Part shown: piece after piece, positions 40,436 through 49,346 of the stretch
Position numbering within the stretch: the stretch's first letter is position 1
How the letters are laid out: each line of letters starts with the position of its first letter
Source of the DNA: Neorhizobium sp. UBA3556
Lineage (GTDB): Bacteria; Pseudomonadota; Alphaproteobacteria; Rhizobiales; Rhizobiaceae
Direction of reading: 5' to 3'
Assembly: GCA_002376235.1 (NCBI GenBank)
Contig: DFNX01000016.1
Coordinates: forward strand, 248,001-312,000
DNA: 64,000 nt
The notes under the pieces: generated by a model
The model's input: only the letters and a program-made list of their open reading frames with translations
The model's database searches: none
What the model was told of the DNA's origin: nothing
Translations under genes and position numbers: made by a program

Positions 40436-42466
40436 TTGCTGCACACATACAAGAAGACGTCGGTTGCGCTCGCGCTACTGTCGGGTATCTCCATCTTTGC
40501 CGGAGCTGCTGCTCCAGCCCATGCCATTACGCTGATGGACATCATTCGTGGCGGGCCCGGCAAGCGGGATGCCGCAGCCCAGGCAAATGCCAGGGCGCAG
40601 GAAAACATGCCGAGCGAGCGCGCCCTGGCCGACCCCGAGCCTCTGCCGAAAGTTTCCGGTCCCCGCTATTATTCCTATAAGGCGGATAGCCAGCGTCTGG
40701 TAAAGACGGCGGCTTTCGCGTCCTCATCTGCTGGTGGGGCATTCCAGGCAATGAGTGCTGCCAAGGTTTCAGCCCCGGCAGACGTCGCTTCCGCGCTTGA
40801 GGCCTTTTACGGCAAGGCGGCTGAGCCGCTGTGGGTTTCCGGCGGCGAGGTGAATGACAAGGCGAGGGCGGTGCTCGCTCTGTTCGAAAGGGCAGGCGAT
40901 TATGGGCTTGATCCCGTCGACTACGTATTAACGCCGCCGGCGTTGACGACCGCAAGCGTCGAGCCGGTTGCAGCACCGGCAACGGATGCTGCCGCTCCGC
41001 AAGAATCTGCTGCTGCCACAGAAGCGCCGGCCTCCGATGTAGCCTCGGCACCGACTGTCGATGGCGCCGCGCCAGCTGCCGCTGAAGCTTCTCCGGCTCC
41101 TGTTGTCGAGCAGGCTCCCGTTGCCGCAACCGAACCTGTAGCTGCGCCGGTAGCTGCCCAGCCGGTGGTTCATACGCAAGAGCTGATGCAGTTCGAGCTT
41201 GCTTTGTCCGCCAAGGCATTGATGTTTGCCCAGGACATGGTGCGCGGCCGGATCGATCCGAACCGCATTTCCGGTTTTCATGACTTCAAGCGCAAGAATG
41301 TGGATCTTGCGCAGACCCTGTCTGCGACCGCGACGGCGGCTGATGCCGCAGCCTATATCGAAGGCATGGCGCCCAAGGGGCCGAGTTTTACGGCTCTGAA
41401 GGCCGAGCTCGCGAACCTGAAAGCAGAAGTCGCGAGTGCCGGCGATGACATCGTGCTGCCGGAAAAAATGCTGCTGAAGCCCGGCAACAGCAGTGCCGAC
41501 CTGCCGCAGGTCATCGCTGCTATCGAGAAAAAGGGTTCCGAGGCGCTCAAGACTGCGCATGCCGCAACGTTTGCTGCTTACCAAGAAACGCCGGAATACA
41601 CGCCTGAGCTCGTTGATCTGGTCAAATCCTATCAGGGCGAGGTCGGCCTGAAGACGGACGGCGTGATCGGTGCGGCGACATTGCGCAAGATGACCGGTCA
41701 CTCTCTGGCCGACAAGGTTCAAAAGGTCGTGGTCGCCATGGAGCAGGCCCGCTGGCTGCCGGATGACCTTGGCCAGCGTTACGTTTTCATCAATCAGCCG
41801 GCCTACCGCGTCTATTATCATGACCATGGCACCGAGCAGTTCTCGATGCGCGTCGTCATCGGCTCGAAGGCGCATCAGACCTTCTTCTTCCAGGACATGA
41901 TCAAGACGGTGGAATTCAACCCTTATTGGGGTGTGCCGCAGTCGATCATCGTCAACGAGATGCTGCCGAAGCTGCGCCAGGATCCGAGCTATCTCGACCG
42001 CACGGGTTATGAAGTTGCCGTCAATGGCAAGGTGATGCCGTCCTCTGCCGTCAACTGGTACGGTTCGACCAACAACATCTCCGTGCGCCAGCCGCCGTCC
42101 AGCGACAATGCTCTCGGCGATCTGAAGATCCTGTTCCCGAACGCGCATGCGATCTACATGCATGACACGCCGTCGAAGGGCTTCTTCCAGCGTGACATGC
42201 GTGCGCTCAGCCACGGTTGTGTCCGTCTGGCCGAGCCACGCAAGATGGCCGCCGCCGTTCTCGGGGTGACCGAGCAGCAGGTCAATGCGGAAATCGCCGC
42301 CGGCAAGAATGTTGCGGAAAAGGTGACCGCGAATATCCCGGTCTATATTGCCTATTTCACCGCGTGGCCGAACAAGGACGGCGCGATCGAATATTTCGAC
42401 GACGTCTATGACCGCGACATCGCTGTCGGAAAGGCCTTCGACGCCACGACCAAGGCACGCGGCTGA
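40436..42466 (+). CDS. L,D-transpeptidase (YkuD domain, YcbB-like)
   Basis: Periplasmic enzyme (676 residues) that makes 3-3 cross-links in peptidoglycan. Signal peptide VALALLSGISIFAGA to AHA (about residues 10-30). A scaffold region surrounds an Ala/Pro-rich insert (residues about 180-240). A peptidoglycan-binding motif (VDLVKSYQGEVGLKTDGVIG) precedes the YkuD domain with HDTPSKGFFQRDMRALSHGCVR (catalytic Cys). The TTG start has GGGGA upstream. L,D-transpeptidases are central to polar growth in Rhizobiales; that is family knowledge. No partner gene is adjacent. Confidence 0.9.
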   Translation: MLHTYKKTSVALALLSGISIFAGAAAPAHAITLMDIIRGGPGKRDAAAQANARAQENMPSERALADPEPLPKVSGPRYYSYKADSQRLVKTAAFASSSAGGAFQAMSAAKVSAPADVASALEAFYGKAAEPLWVSGGEVNDKARAVLALFERAGDYGLDPVDYVLTPPALTTASVEPVAAPATDAAAPQESAAATEAPASDVASAPTVDGAAPAAAEASPAPVVEQAPVAATEPVAAPVAAQPVVHTQELMQFELALSAKALMFAQDMVRGRIDPNRISGFHDFKRKNVDLAQTLSATATAADAAAYIEGMAPKGPSFTALKAELANLKAEVASAGDDIVLPEKMLLKPGNSSADLPQVIAAIEKKGSEALKTAHAATFAAYQETPEYTPELVDLVKSYQGEVGLKTDGVIGAATLRKMTGHSLADKVQKVVVAMEQARWLPDDLGQRYVFINQPAYRVYYHDHGTEQFSMRVVIGSKAHQTFFFQDMIKTVEFNPYWGVPQSIIVNEMLPKLRQDPSYLDRTGYEVAVNGKVMPSSAVNWYGSTNNISVRQPPSSDNALGDLKILFPNAHAIYMHDTPSKGFFQRDMRALSHGCVRLAEPRKMAAAVLGVTEQQVNAEIAAGKNVAEKVTANIPVYIAYFTAWPNKDGAIEYFDDVYDRDIAVGKAFDATTKARG

Positions 42467-42490
42467 TACGCCGGAATAGTGAGATATAAA

Positions 42491-42518
42491 AAGAGGCGGC
42501 CGGTTGGCCGCCTCTTTT
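42491..42518. terminator. Bidirectional rho-independent terminator
   Basis: Perfect 11-bp stem AAGAGGCGGCC/GGCCGCCTCTT (42491-42501/42506-42516), loop GGTT, with A/T flanks, between two convergent genes. Confidence 0.85.
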
Positions 42519-42529
42519 GCGTTTCAGGA

Positions 42530-43219
42530 TCAGGAGGCAACCTCGACCGTCGCCAGCAACTCTTTGACCAGATCGACGGTGAGCGCGTCGAAATGGCTGA
42601 TCACAGTGCTTGGTGAAAGATCTGCGATCGGAACGTCGGAATAGCCGAAATCGACACCGATCGACGGAACGCCGGCATTTTTGGCGGCCAGAATGTCGTT
42701 GACGCTGTCGCCGACCATGACCGCGTTGTCCTTGGTACCGCCAGCCTTTTCGATCGTCCCGAAAATATGGGCGGCGTCGGGCTTGCGGACGGGAAATGTG
42801 TCGCCACCGGTAATCGTTGCGAAATGGCTGGTCAGCCCCAGTTCCTCGATCAGCGGGATGGCGAGCGGTTCGCTCTTGTTGGTGCAGATTGCAATCGTCA
42901 TGCCAGCGGCAGCAAGGCGTTCCAGGCACTCGACCACACCCGGAAAGGGCCGGCTCTTGCCCGGCATGTTTTGACGATAATGATCGACGAAGTTGTTGAA
43001 CAGCACCTCGGCGTCTGCCTCGTCGAGCTTCACTTTTCGCAATTCGAAAGCGCGCTTGATCATAACCCGCGCTCCCTGACCGACGAGGTGGTGCAGGTCG
43101 TCCAATGTCATGGGGGCGAGACCGGCTGGCGCGATCGTGTGGTTGAGACTGTCGATCAGATCGGGCGCGGTATCGATCAGTGTGCCGTCGAGGTCGAAGA
43201 TGACAAGGGGAGAACTCAC
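42530..43219 (-). CDS. gph: Phosphoglycolate phosphatase
   Basis: HAD-superfamily phosphatase (229 residues) that removes 2-phosphoglycolate, a by-product of DNA repair or oxygenase activity. Motif I is [16 protein letters not shown], motif II is AICTNKSE, and motif IV is [21 protein letters not shown] family similarity is clear; exact substrate specificity is inferred. It is divergent from rpiA. Confidence 0.88.
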   Translation of the reverse strand: MSSPLVIFDLDGTLIDTAPDLIDSLNHTIAPAGLAPMTLDDLHHLVGQGARVMIKRAFELRKVKLDEADAEVLFNNFVDHYRQNMPGKSRPFPGVVECLERLAAAGMTIAICTNKSEPLAIPLIEELGLTSHFATITGGDTFPVRKPDAAHIFGTIEKAGGTKDNAVMVGDSVNDILAAKNAGVPSIGVDFGYSDVPIADLSPSTVISHFDALTVDLVKELLATVEVAS

Positions 43220-43397
43220 GGGGGGATTACCTCACTGCTGCTTTCAAATGGTCCATCCGGTTAAGCACGGGAGGGTGCCCTTGGAAAGGCCATTGGTGCC
43301 GCATGTTGGCAGTGAGAAACGAAGGCAGGGGTCTTCCGCTCGCTCATTGAGCCGTGTAAACAGCCTTTCGACTGAAACAGTGGGGAGCGACAGGCGC

Positions 43398-44093
43398 ATG
43401 GACGCCCGGGAAATGAAGGTCAAGGCGGCTGCCGCAGCGCTTGAACATGTCGAAGACGGTATGAAACTTGGCATCGGAACCGGCTCGACGGCAGAGGAAT
43501 TTGTCCGTCTGCTGGCTGAGAAGGTTCATGCAGGCCTGCGTGTTGAAGGCGTTCCGACATCCGAGCGCACGGCACGGCTTTGCCTGGAACTTGGCATTTC
43601 GCTGAAATCTCTGGATGAACTTCCGGAACTCGATCTGACAATCGACGGCGCCGATGAACTGGATGCCAACCTGACACTGATCAAGGGCGGCGGCGGTGCG
43701 CTGCTGCGCGAAAAGATCGTGGCGGCGGCTTCCGAACGCGTTATCGTGATTGCTGACGAGAGCAAGGTGGTCGAGACCCTCGGTGCATTCCCGTTGCCGA
43801 TCGAGATCAATCCGTTCGGCCAGATGGCAACACGCATCGCGATCGAAAAGGCAGCAGCGAGACTGGGTCTCGGCGGCTCGCTTTCCATGCGAAAAACCGG
43901 TGACGAACTCTTCACGACAGACGGCGGTCACTACATCATCGACGCATCTTTTGGCCGCATTCCTGATGCAGAGGCACTGTCAGCCCAACTGCATTCCATA
44001 CCAGGCGTCGTTGAACACGGACTTTTCATTCATATGGCGTCCTTAGCGATCATCGCCGGCCCGGCGGGAGCGCGGACGCTTCAGGCTAAATAA
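43398..44093 (+). CDS. rpiA: Ribose-5-phosphate isomerase A
   Basis: Pentose-phosphate isomerase interconverting ribose-5-P and ribulose-5-P (231 residues). Signature regions: [40 protein letters not shown], and the late GVVEHGLFI. The frame is open from 43110, but ATG 43398 gives the normal N-terminus; GGGGAG is 10 bases upstream. It is followed after 18 bases by the DUF2059 gene. Confidence 0.95.
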   Translation: MDAREMKVKAAAAALEHVEDGMKLGIGTGSTAEEFVRLLAEKVHAGLRVEGVPTSERTARLCLELGISLKSLDELPELDLTIDGADELDANLTLIKGGGGALLREKIVAAASERVIVIADESKVVETLGAFPLPIEINPFGQMATRIAIEKAAARLGLGGSLSMRKTGDELFTTDGGHYIIDASFGRIPDAEALSAQLHSIPGVVEHGLFIHMASLAIIAGPAGARTLQAK

Positions 44094-44111
44094 AATTAGG
44101 AGCATTCACTC

Positions 44112-44720
44112 ATGATCAAATCCGCGGTTTTCGGCCGTGCCGTTGTGCTAGCCGTTCTTCTGTCCGGCTCCGTGGCCATTCAGGCGCGCGCCCAGGAAAT
44201 TCCGGAGGCTCATCTGGCCGCGGCTCGCGATGCGATCAAGGCGCTCAACGTCACGGATCGCTACGACAATATTCTGCCGGCGCTTGCCGAGAACCTGAAG
44301 GCGCAGTTCATCCAGTCTTCGCCGAACTTCCAGGATCAGATTTCCGCGATCGTTAACGAGCAGGCCCTGACGCTTGCCCCGCGCCGCGCCGATCTCGAAA
44401 AGGAAGCCGCGACGATCTACGCAAAGAGCTTCTCCGCTGACGAACTCAAGGCGATCGCAACCTTCTTCAACACGGAAGCCGGCAAGAAGCTGATGACCAG
44501 CACGCCGCTCGTTGCCCGTGAACTGGGCCGTGCAGCCGAGATCTGGAGCAACGGCATTTCGCGTGACCTGAATGCTCAGAGCACGGCAAAGCTGCGCGGC
44601 GTGATCGACGCCACGCCGCTTGAGATGCCGGCAGCCGAAGCTGCTCCTGCGCCGGCCGCTCCGGCAGCAGCTGCTCCGGCGAAAGCCCCGACGCCGACAT
44701 TGAACCTGCCGAAGCCGTAA
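44112..44720 (+). CDS. DUF2059 domain protein, exported
   Basis: Exported protein of 202 residues. Signal peptide VVLAVLLSGSVAIQARAQ (cleavage about residue 27). The middle (residues about 60-160) is the DUF2059 region (YAKSFSADELKAIATFFNTEAG). The C-terminus is Ala/Pro-rich (APAPAAPAAAAPAKAPTP), probably disordered. Function unknown; it follows rpiA by 18 bases, so likely one transcript. Confidence 0.88.
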   Translation: MIKSAVFGRAVVLAVLLSGSVAIQARAQEIPEAHLAAARDAIKALNVTDRYDNILPALAENLKAQFIQSSPNFQDQISAIVNEQALTLAPRRADLEKEAATIYAKSFSADELKAIATFFNTEAGKKLMTSTPLVARELGRAAEIWSNGISRDLNAQSTAKLRGVIDATPLEMPAAEAAPAPAAPAAAAPAKAPTPTLNLPKP

Positions 44721-44750
44721 TCGGCTGAGGAAAGCAGAGACTTTATAGAA

Positions 44751-44775
44751 AGCCCGGAGCGATCCGGGCTTTTTC
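44751..44775 (+). terminator. Rho-independent terminator after the DUF2059 gene
   Basis: Perfect 8-bp stem AGCCCGGA/TCCGGGCT (44751-44758/44763-44770), loop GCGA, followed by TTTTCTT. Confidence 0.85.
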
Positions 44776-44832
44776 TTGTTCAAGAACATGCCTATATGCG
44801 GCATCCACCCGTGTATGCCCAAGGAGATGAGA

Positions 44833-46221
44833 ATGACCGCCTATGACTACGATCTGTTTGTAATTGGCGGAGGCTCCGGTGGTGTCAGGGCAGGGCGCGT
44901 CGCCGCAAGCCTGGGCAAGAAGGTCGGGATTGCTGAGGAATATCGCTTCGGCGGAACCTGCGTCATTCGTGGTTGCGTGCCGAAGAAGCTCTTCGTTTAC
45001 GCCTCGCAATTTCACGAGCATTTCGAAGATGCTGCTGGTTTCGGCTGGGATGTCGGGAAAAGCACCTTCGACTGGGCGAAACTGATCGAAGCCAAGGACA
45101 AGGAAATTACCCGGCTTGAGGGGCTCTATCGCCGTGGTCTTGAAAACAACAAGGCCGAAGTCTTCGATAGCCGCGCCGAACTCGTCGACGCCCATACGGT
45201 TAAGCTGATCAAGACCGGCAAGACGGTGACCGCCGAACGGATCGTTATCGCCACCGGTGGTGTTGCCAACCCGCATACCTCGCTTCCCGGCCATGAGCTT
45301 TGCATCACCTCCAACGAGGCGTTTCATCTCGAAACCCTGCCGAAGTCGATCCTGATCGCCGGCGGCGGTTACATTGCTGTCGAATTCGCCAACATTTTCT
45401 ACGGCCTCGGCGTCGACACGACCCTGATCTATCGCGGCAAGGAAATCCTCTCCCGTTTCGATCACGACATGCGCGAGGGCCTGCATAAGGCGATGGTCGA
45501 GAAGGGGATCAAGATCATCCTCACCGATATCATCGAGGACGTCACCAAGGCATCCGAGGGCGGGCTGACGGCGCGCACCAAGGGTGGTGAAACGCTTTCG
45601 GTCGATACGGTCATGCTGGCGCTTGGTCGCGATCCCTATACCAAGGGTCTCGGTCTTGAGGCAGCAGGCGTGAAGACCGATGAACGCGGTGCGATCATCG
45701 TCGACGAATATTCCCGCACCAGCGCGGAAAATATCTACGCGCTCGGCGACGTCACCGACCGGGTACAGCTTACGCCAGTCGCGATCCACGAAGCCATGTG
45801 CTTCATCGAAACGGTCTACCGCAACAACCCGACCTCGCCGGATTACGACTTGATCCCGACGGCAGTCTTCTCGCAGCCCGAGATCGGCACGGTCGGCCTT
45901 TCCGAAGAGGAAGCCGCCAAGCGTTACGAAGATCTTGATGTCTATCGCGCCGAATTCCGCCCGATGAAGGCGACGCTTTCGGGCCGCTCGGAGCGCATGA
46001 TCATGAAGCTCATCGTCGATGCCGCCAGCCGCAAGGTCGTCGGCGCCCATATCCTCGGTCACGAAGCCGGCGAGATGGCGCAGCTTCTCGGCATTTGCCT
46101 GAAGGCGAGTGCGACCAAGGACGACTTCGACCGGACGATGGCGTTGCACCCATCGGCATCCGAAGAACTCGTGACCATGTATAATCCGAGCTACCGCGTG
46201 AAGAACGGCGAGCGCGTCTGA
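44833..46221 (+). CDS. gor: Glutathione-disulfide reductase
   Basis: Flavoprotein (462 residues) that reduces oxidised glutathione with NADPH. The FAD fold VIGGGSGGVRAGR, redox-active disulfide FGGTCVIRGCVPKKL, the NADPH fold IAGGGYIAVEFANIF, and the C-terminal active-site His (MALHPSASEELVT) are all intact. ATG 44833 has AAGGAG 6 bases upstream; the longer frame from 44776 covers the terminator. Confidence 0.96.
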   Translation: MTAYDYDLFVIGGGSGGVRAGRVAASLGKKVGIAEEYRFGGTCVIRGCVPKKLFVYASQFHEHFEDAAGFGWDVGKSTFDWAKLIEAKDKEITRLEGLYRRGLENNKAEVFDSRAELVDAHTVKLIKTGKTVTAERIVIATGGVANPHTSLPGHELCITSNEAFHLETLPKSILIAGGGYIAVEFANIFYGLGVDTTLIYRGKEILSRFDHDMREGLHKAMVEKGIKIILTDIIEDVTKASEGGLTARTKGGETLSVDTVMLALGRDPYTKGLGLEAAGVKTDERGAIIVDEYSRTSAENIYALGDVTDRVQLTPVAIHEAMCFIETVYRNNPTSPDYDLIPTAVFSQPEIGTVGLSEEEAAKRYEDLDVYRAEFRPMKATLSGRSERMIMKLIVDAASRKVVGAHILGHEAGEMAQLLGICLKASATKDDFDRTMALHPSASEELVTMYNPSYRVKNGERV

Positions 46222-46252
46222 TAGACAGGAAACCAGCTGGCGCGGGTGCGCG

Positions 46253-47614
46253 TCAGCTGGTGAGCCGTGGCGTGGCGACGATCTTGCGGAACAGCGTTTT
46301 CATTGCTTCTTCTATGCCTTGTTCCAGCGTTACCTCGAAGAAATAGCCGGGGCTTGCACATTCGCGCATCTTGTCGGAAATGCTGCCATCGAAGGGCTTG
46401 ACCCATTTCTTCCAGAAGTCGTTGTCTTCAAGGGGCAGGTAGGTCGTATATAGGACGGCAACGCGAATATTGGCGTCTTTAAGCGCTTTGCATGAGCGGA
46501 CGTCTATTGGCTCGATACAGCGGCCGCCGTTCACTTTCTTGGTGCAGTCCTTCGGCTTGTAGCTGTCTCCGACACCGTCTGCGACCATGAACACGATCTT
46601 CTGTCGGTCCGCTCTGCTGGTGCCGTATCCGGGAGAGCCATAGGTTGCCGATTTGCTGGTGATCTCCTCTTTGATATCGGAGAGCGCGGTATCGAAACTC
46701 GTTTGCTGATCGCTGTCGTAGTTCTGATAGGGAATGCTCATTAGCTTGATCTTGTCGGTAGCACCTGCGACCGTCGAGAGACTTTCATTGAGCTCGGCGA
46801 CTTTGAATAGCTTGACGCTCTGGGCCTTTTCGCCAAACGTGTAGGCTGCCATTCGAAACTGACCCGAGATGGTCTGTGTCGATTTGGCCGACGACATCAG
46901 GGCTTTTACGGCTTCTGCAACAACGTCGATGCGGATCGGTATCTTTTTGGTCTTTGCGAGATTGTAATAGCTGTAGGGGTCATCGACGCCATTTTCGGAA
47001 ACGATATGACAAGCGAAGGCGCAGTTGGCGTCCTTGCCCTTATCGCTACCCGGTTTCTGATACCCGTAGCGGGTTTCGTTCTTCATTTTCGCAATGGCGG
47101 CAGTTGTCGCTCCCACGCCCATCGACGGCGTGTTGTCGAGCAGCATGTAGAAATCCATGAAGGCCGGCGTCTGGTACGTTGCCGTTACCACATTCGAAAC
47201 GGTGATATCCTTCTTGCCGAGCACCTGCATGAACGTGGTCGGCAGCGTGCCCTGGTAGGCAACGCGTGAGGTAATAACATTGTCCATCTTCTGCAGTTGG
47301 ATATCTACGCTAACCGGGATGTCACTCGAGTTCGTCGAAAACTGGCCGAAGAACAGTTTTCGTGCCTCTTCCGTATTGAGCGTAACGCTGCCATTGCCGG
47401 GTATCGCCATCGCCTGCGCGACGGCTGCGGATTTTTCTGCGATGGCGCCGACGGCCGCCGCGTCCGCGGCCGCCGCAAGTTCGGCCTTGAGACTGAGTGC
47501 TCTGCCGAAATCAATTGCCAGTCCGGCGACCCCGATCAGCGGCACCATTACCAGCGCTGTTATAAGACCAAAATTACCGGATTTATCGCGCGAAAAGCGC
47601 CCAAGAATTTGCAT
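46253..47614 (-). CDS. TadG-type pilus assembly protein with vWA domain
   Basis: Membrane-anchored protein (453 residues) of the TadE/TadG class. The N-terminal prepilin-like segment SGNFGLITALVMVPLIGVAGLAIDFGRA precedes a von Willebrand A-type domain. The metal-ion-dependent adhesion site reads LLDNTPSMG (DxTxS, not the usual DxSxS). The Cys-rich stretch CAFACHIVSENG and later Cys pairs may form disulfides. Probably a minor pilin or adhesin for a Tad (Flp) system, but no tad secretion genes are in this window. It is convergent with gor. Confidence 0.85.
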   Translation of the reverse strand: MQILGRFSRDKSGNFGLITALVMVPLIGVAGLAIDFGRALSLKAELAAAADAAAVGAIAEKSAAVAQAMAIPGNGSVTLNTEEARKLFFGQFSTNSSDIPVSVDIQLQKMDNVITSRVAYQGTLPTTFMQVLGKKDITVSNVVTATYQTPAFMDFYMLLDNTPSMGVGATTAAIAKMKNETRYGYQKPGSDKGKDANCAFACHIVSENGVDDPYSYYNLAKTKKIPIRIDVVAEAVKALMSSAKSTQTISGQFRMAAYTFGEKAQSVKLFKVAELNESLSTVAGATDKIKLMSIPYQNYDSDQQTSFDTALSDIKEEITSKSATYGSPGYGTSRADRQKIVFMVADGVGDSYKPKDCTKKVNGGRCIEPIDVRSCKALKDANIRVAVLYTTYLPLEDNDFWKKWVKPFDGSISDKMRECASPGYFFEVTLEQGIEEAMKTLFRKIVATPRLTS

Positions 47615-47869
47615 TTGCAGCCCCCCAGCTGATCAATGCCCCAGAATGCGAATTTGTATCGCAAAATAAAGTGAAGCGAAATTTAAGGTAGGGCCGTGTC
47701 GCCGAACATGGTTAAGGGGCGATCTTCAAGGGTGCGTTTCGGCAATGGATTGTTTACCGGTTCGATATGCCCAATGCGGCTGGTCAAAGCTTAAGTTACG
47801 GTCTATAAGCCGCCTCTATTTTGAAGAGGAAAGTTCGGACCCGGTGGCCCGGATATACAGGTGAGACAA

Positions 47870-49243
47870 ATGGCACAGAATTGGACTCCGAACAGCTGGC
47901 GCAACAAGCCGATCCAGCAGGTTCCGGCATATCCCGATCAGGCCGCTCTGGCGGCGACAGAAGCCCAGCTCGCAAAGTTTCCTCCGCTCGTATTTGCCGG
48001 TGAGGCTCGCCGCCTCAAGGCGCATCTGGCCAAGGTGGCGGAAGGCGATGCCTTCCTGCTGCAGGGCGGTGATTGTGCGGAAAGCTTTGCGGAACATGGC
48101 GCGGACAACATCCGCGACTTCTTCCGTTCCTTCCTGCAGATGGCCGTCGTCCTGACCTATGGTGCCCAGCTGCCTGTGGTTAAGGTCGGCCGCATCGCCG
48201 GTCAGTTCGCCAAACCGCGCTCCTCGAATTTCGAGAAGCAGGGCGGTGTCGAGCTGCCGTCCTACCGCGGTGACATCATCAACGGCATCGATTTCACGCC
48301 GGAGAGCCGCATTCCCGCTCCCGAGCGTCAGCTCGACGCCTATCGCCAGTCGGCTGCAACGCTGAACCTTCTGCGTGCGTTCGCCATGGGTGGTTACGCC
48401 AACCTGGAAAACGTCCACAAGTGGATGCTCGGTTTCGTCAAGGATTCACCTCAGGGCGAGCGTTACAAGAAGCTGGCCGATCGCATCAGCGAGACGATGG
48501 ACTTCATGCGCGCGATCGGGATTTCGGCTGACAACCAGCCGAGCCTGCGCGAGACGGATTTCTTCACCAGCCACGAAGCCCTGCTTCTCGGCTACGAGGA
48601 AGCCTTCACCCGCGTCGATTCCACCTCGGGTGACTGGTACGCGACCTCCGGCCACATGCTGTGGATCGGCGACCGTACCCGCCAGCTCGACCATGCGCAT
48701 GTGGAATATTTCCGCGGCATCAAGAACCCGATCGGTCTGAAATGCGGCCCGTCGCTGCAGCCGGACAACCTGATCGAGCTGATCGATGCGCTGAACCCGC
48801 AAAACGAAGCAGGCCGCCTGACGCTGATCTGCCGTTTCGGTCACGACAAGGTTGCAGAACATCTGCCGAAGCTCATCCGTGCTGTTGAGCGCGAGGGCCG
48901 CAAGGTAGTCTGGTCCTGTGATCCGATGCATGGCAACACGATCACGCTCAACAACTACAAGACCCGGCCCTTCGACCGGATCCTGTCGGAAGTGGAGAGC
49001 TTCTTCCAGATCCATCGTGCCGAAGGCACGCATCCGGGCGGTATCCATGTCGAGATGACCGGCAAGGACGTAACCGAATGCACCGGTGGCGCCCGCGCTG
49101 TCACCGGCGCCGATCTGCAGGATCGTTACCACACCCATTGCGATCCGCGCCTCAATGCGGATCAGGCACTGGAACTGGCCTTCCTGCTGGCCGAGCGGAT
49201 GAAGACCGGCCGTGATGAAAAGCGGATGGTCGTCAACGGCTAA
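47870..49243 (+). CDS. aroG: 3-deoxy-7-phosphoheptulonate (DAHP) synthase, class II
   Basis: First enzyme of the shikimate pathway; joins PEP and erythrose-4-P (457 residues). Class II (plant/mycobacterial type) marks: [47 protein letters not shown] and [21 protein letters not shown] 47870 has AGGTGA upstream, which supports it over the start at 47861. It stands between Tad-type genes on the other strand. Confidence 0.95.
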   Translation: MAQNWTPNSWRNKPIQQVPAYPDQAALAATEAQLAKFPPLVFAGEARRLKAHLAKVAEGDAFLLQGGDCAESFAEHGADNIRDFFRSFLQMAVVLTYGAQLPVVKVGRIAGQFAKPRSSNFEKQGGVELPSYRGDIINGIDFTPESRIPAPERQLDAYRQSAATLNLLRAFAMGGYANLENVHKWMLGFVKDSPQGERYKKLADRISETMDFMRAIGISADNQPSLRETDFFTSHEALLLGYEEAFTRVDSTSGDWYATSGHMLWIGDRTRQLDHAHVEYFRGIKNPIGLKCGPSLQPDNLIELIDALNPQNEAGRLTLICRFGHDKVAEHLPKLIRAVEREGRKVVWSCDPMHGNTITLNNYKTRPFDRILSEVESFFQIHRAEGTHPGGIHVEMTGKDVTECTGGARAVTGADLQDRYHTHCDPRLNADQALELAFLLAERMKTGRDEKRMVVNG

Positions 49244-49273
49244 GCCTAAACAGGCTGAACGTCTCCAGAATCA

Positions 49274-49305
49274 AACAGGGCCGGCAATCGCCGACCCTGT
49301 TCTTT
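49274..49305 (+). terminator. Rho-independent terminator after the DAHP synthase gene
   Basis: Stem AACAGGG/CCCTGTT (49274-49280/49295-49301) with an inner CGGC/GCCG stem, followed by CTTTT. Confidence 0.8.
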
Positions 49306-49346
49306 TCTCGCCCAGGTGCTGAACAAATTTCCGGGCGAGTACAAAA

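Noticed and set aside
40928..42214. 428-codon minus-strand frame opposite the L,D-transpeptidase gene
   Set aside because: Transpeptidase motifs on the plus strand are intact; the antisense frame is Arg-rich with no recognisable domain.
44743..46149. 468-codon minus-strand frame opposite gor
   Set aside because: gor has all expected flavoprotein motifs; the antisense frame is a shadow.
46253..47614. CAFACH in the TadG-like protein as a haem-binding site
   Set aside because: CxxxCH does not match the canonical CxxCH, the stretch occurs in a vWA-containing TadG protein, and no cytochrome context is present.
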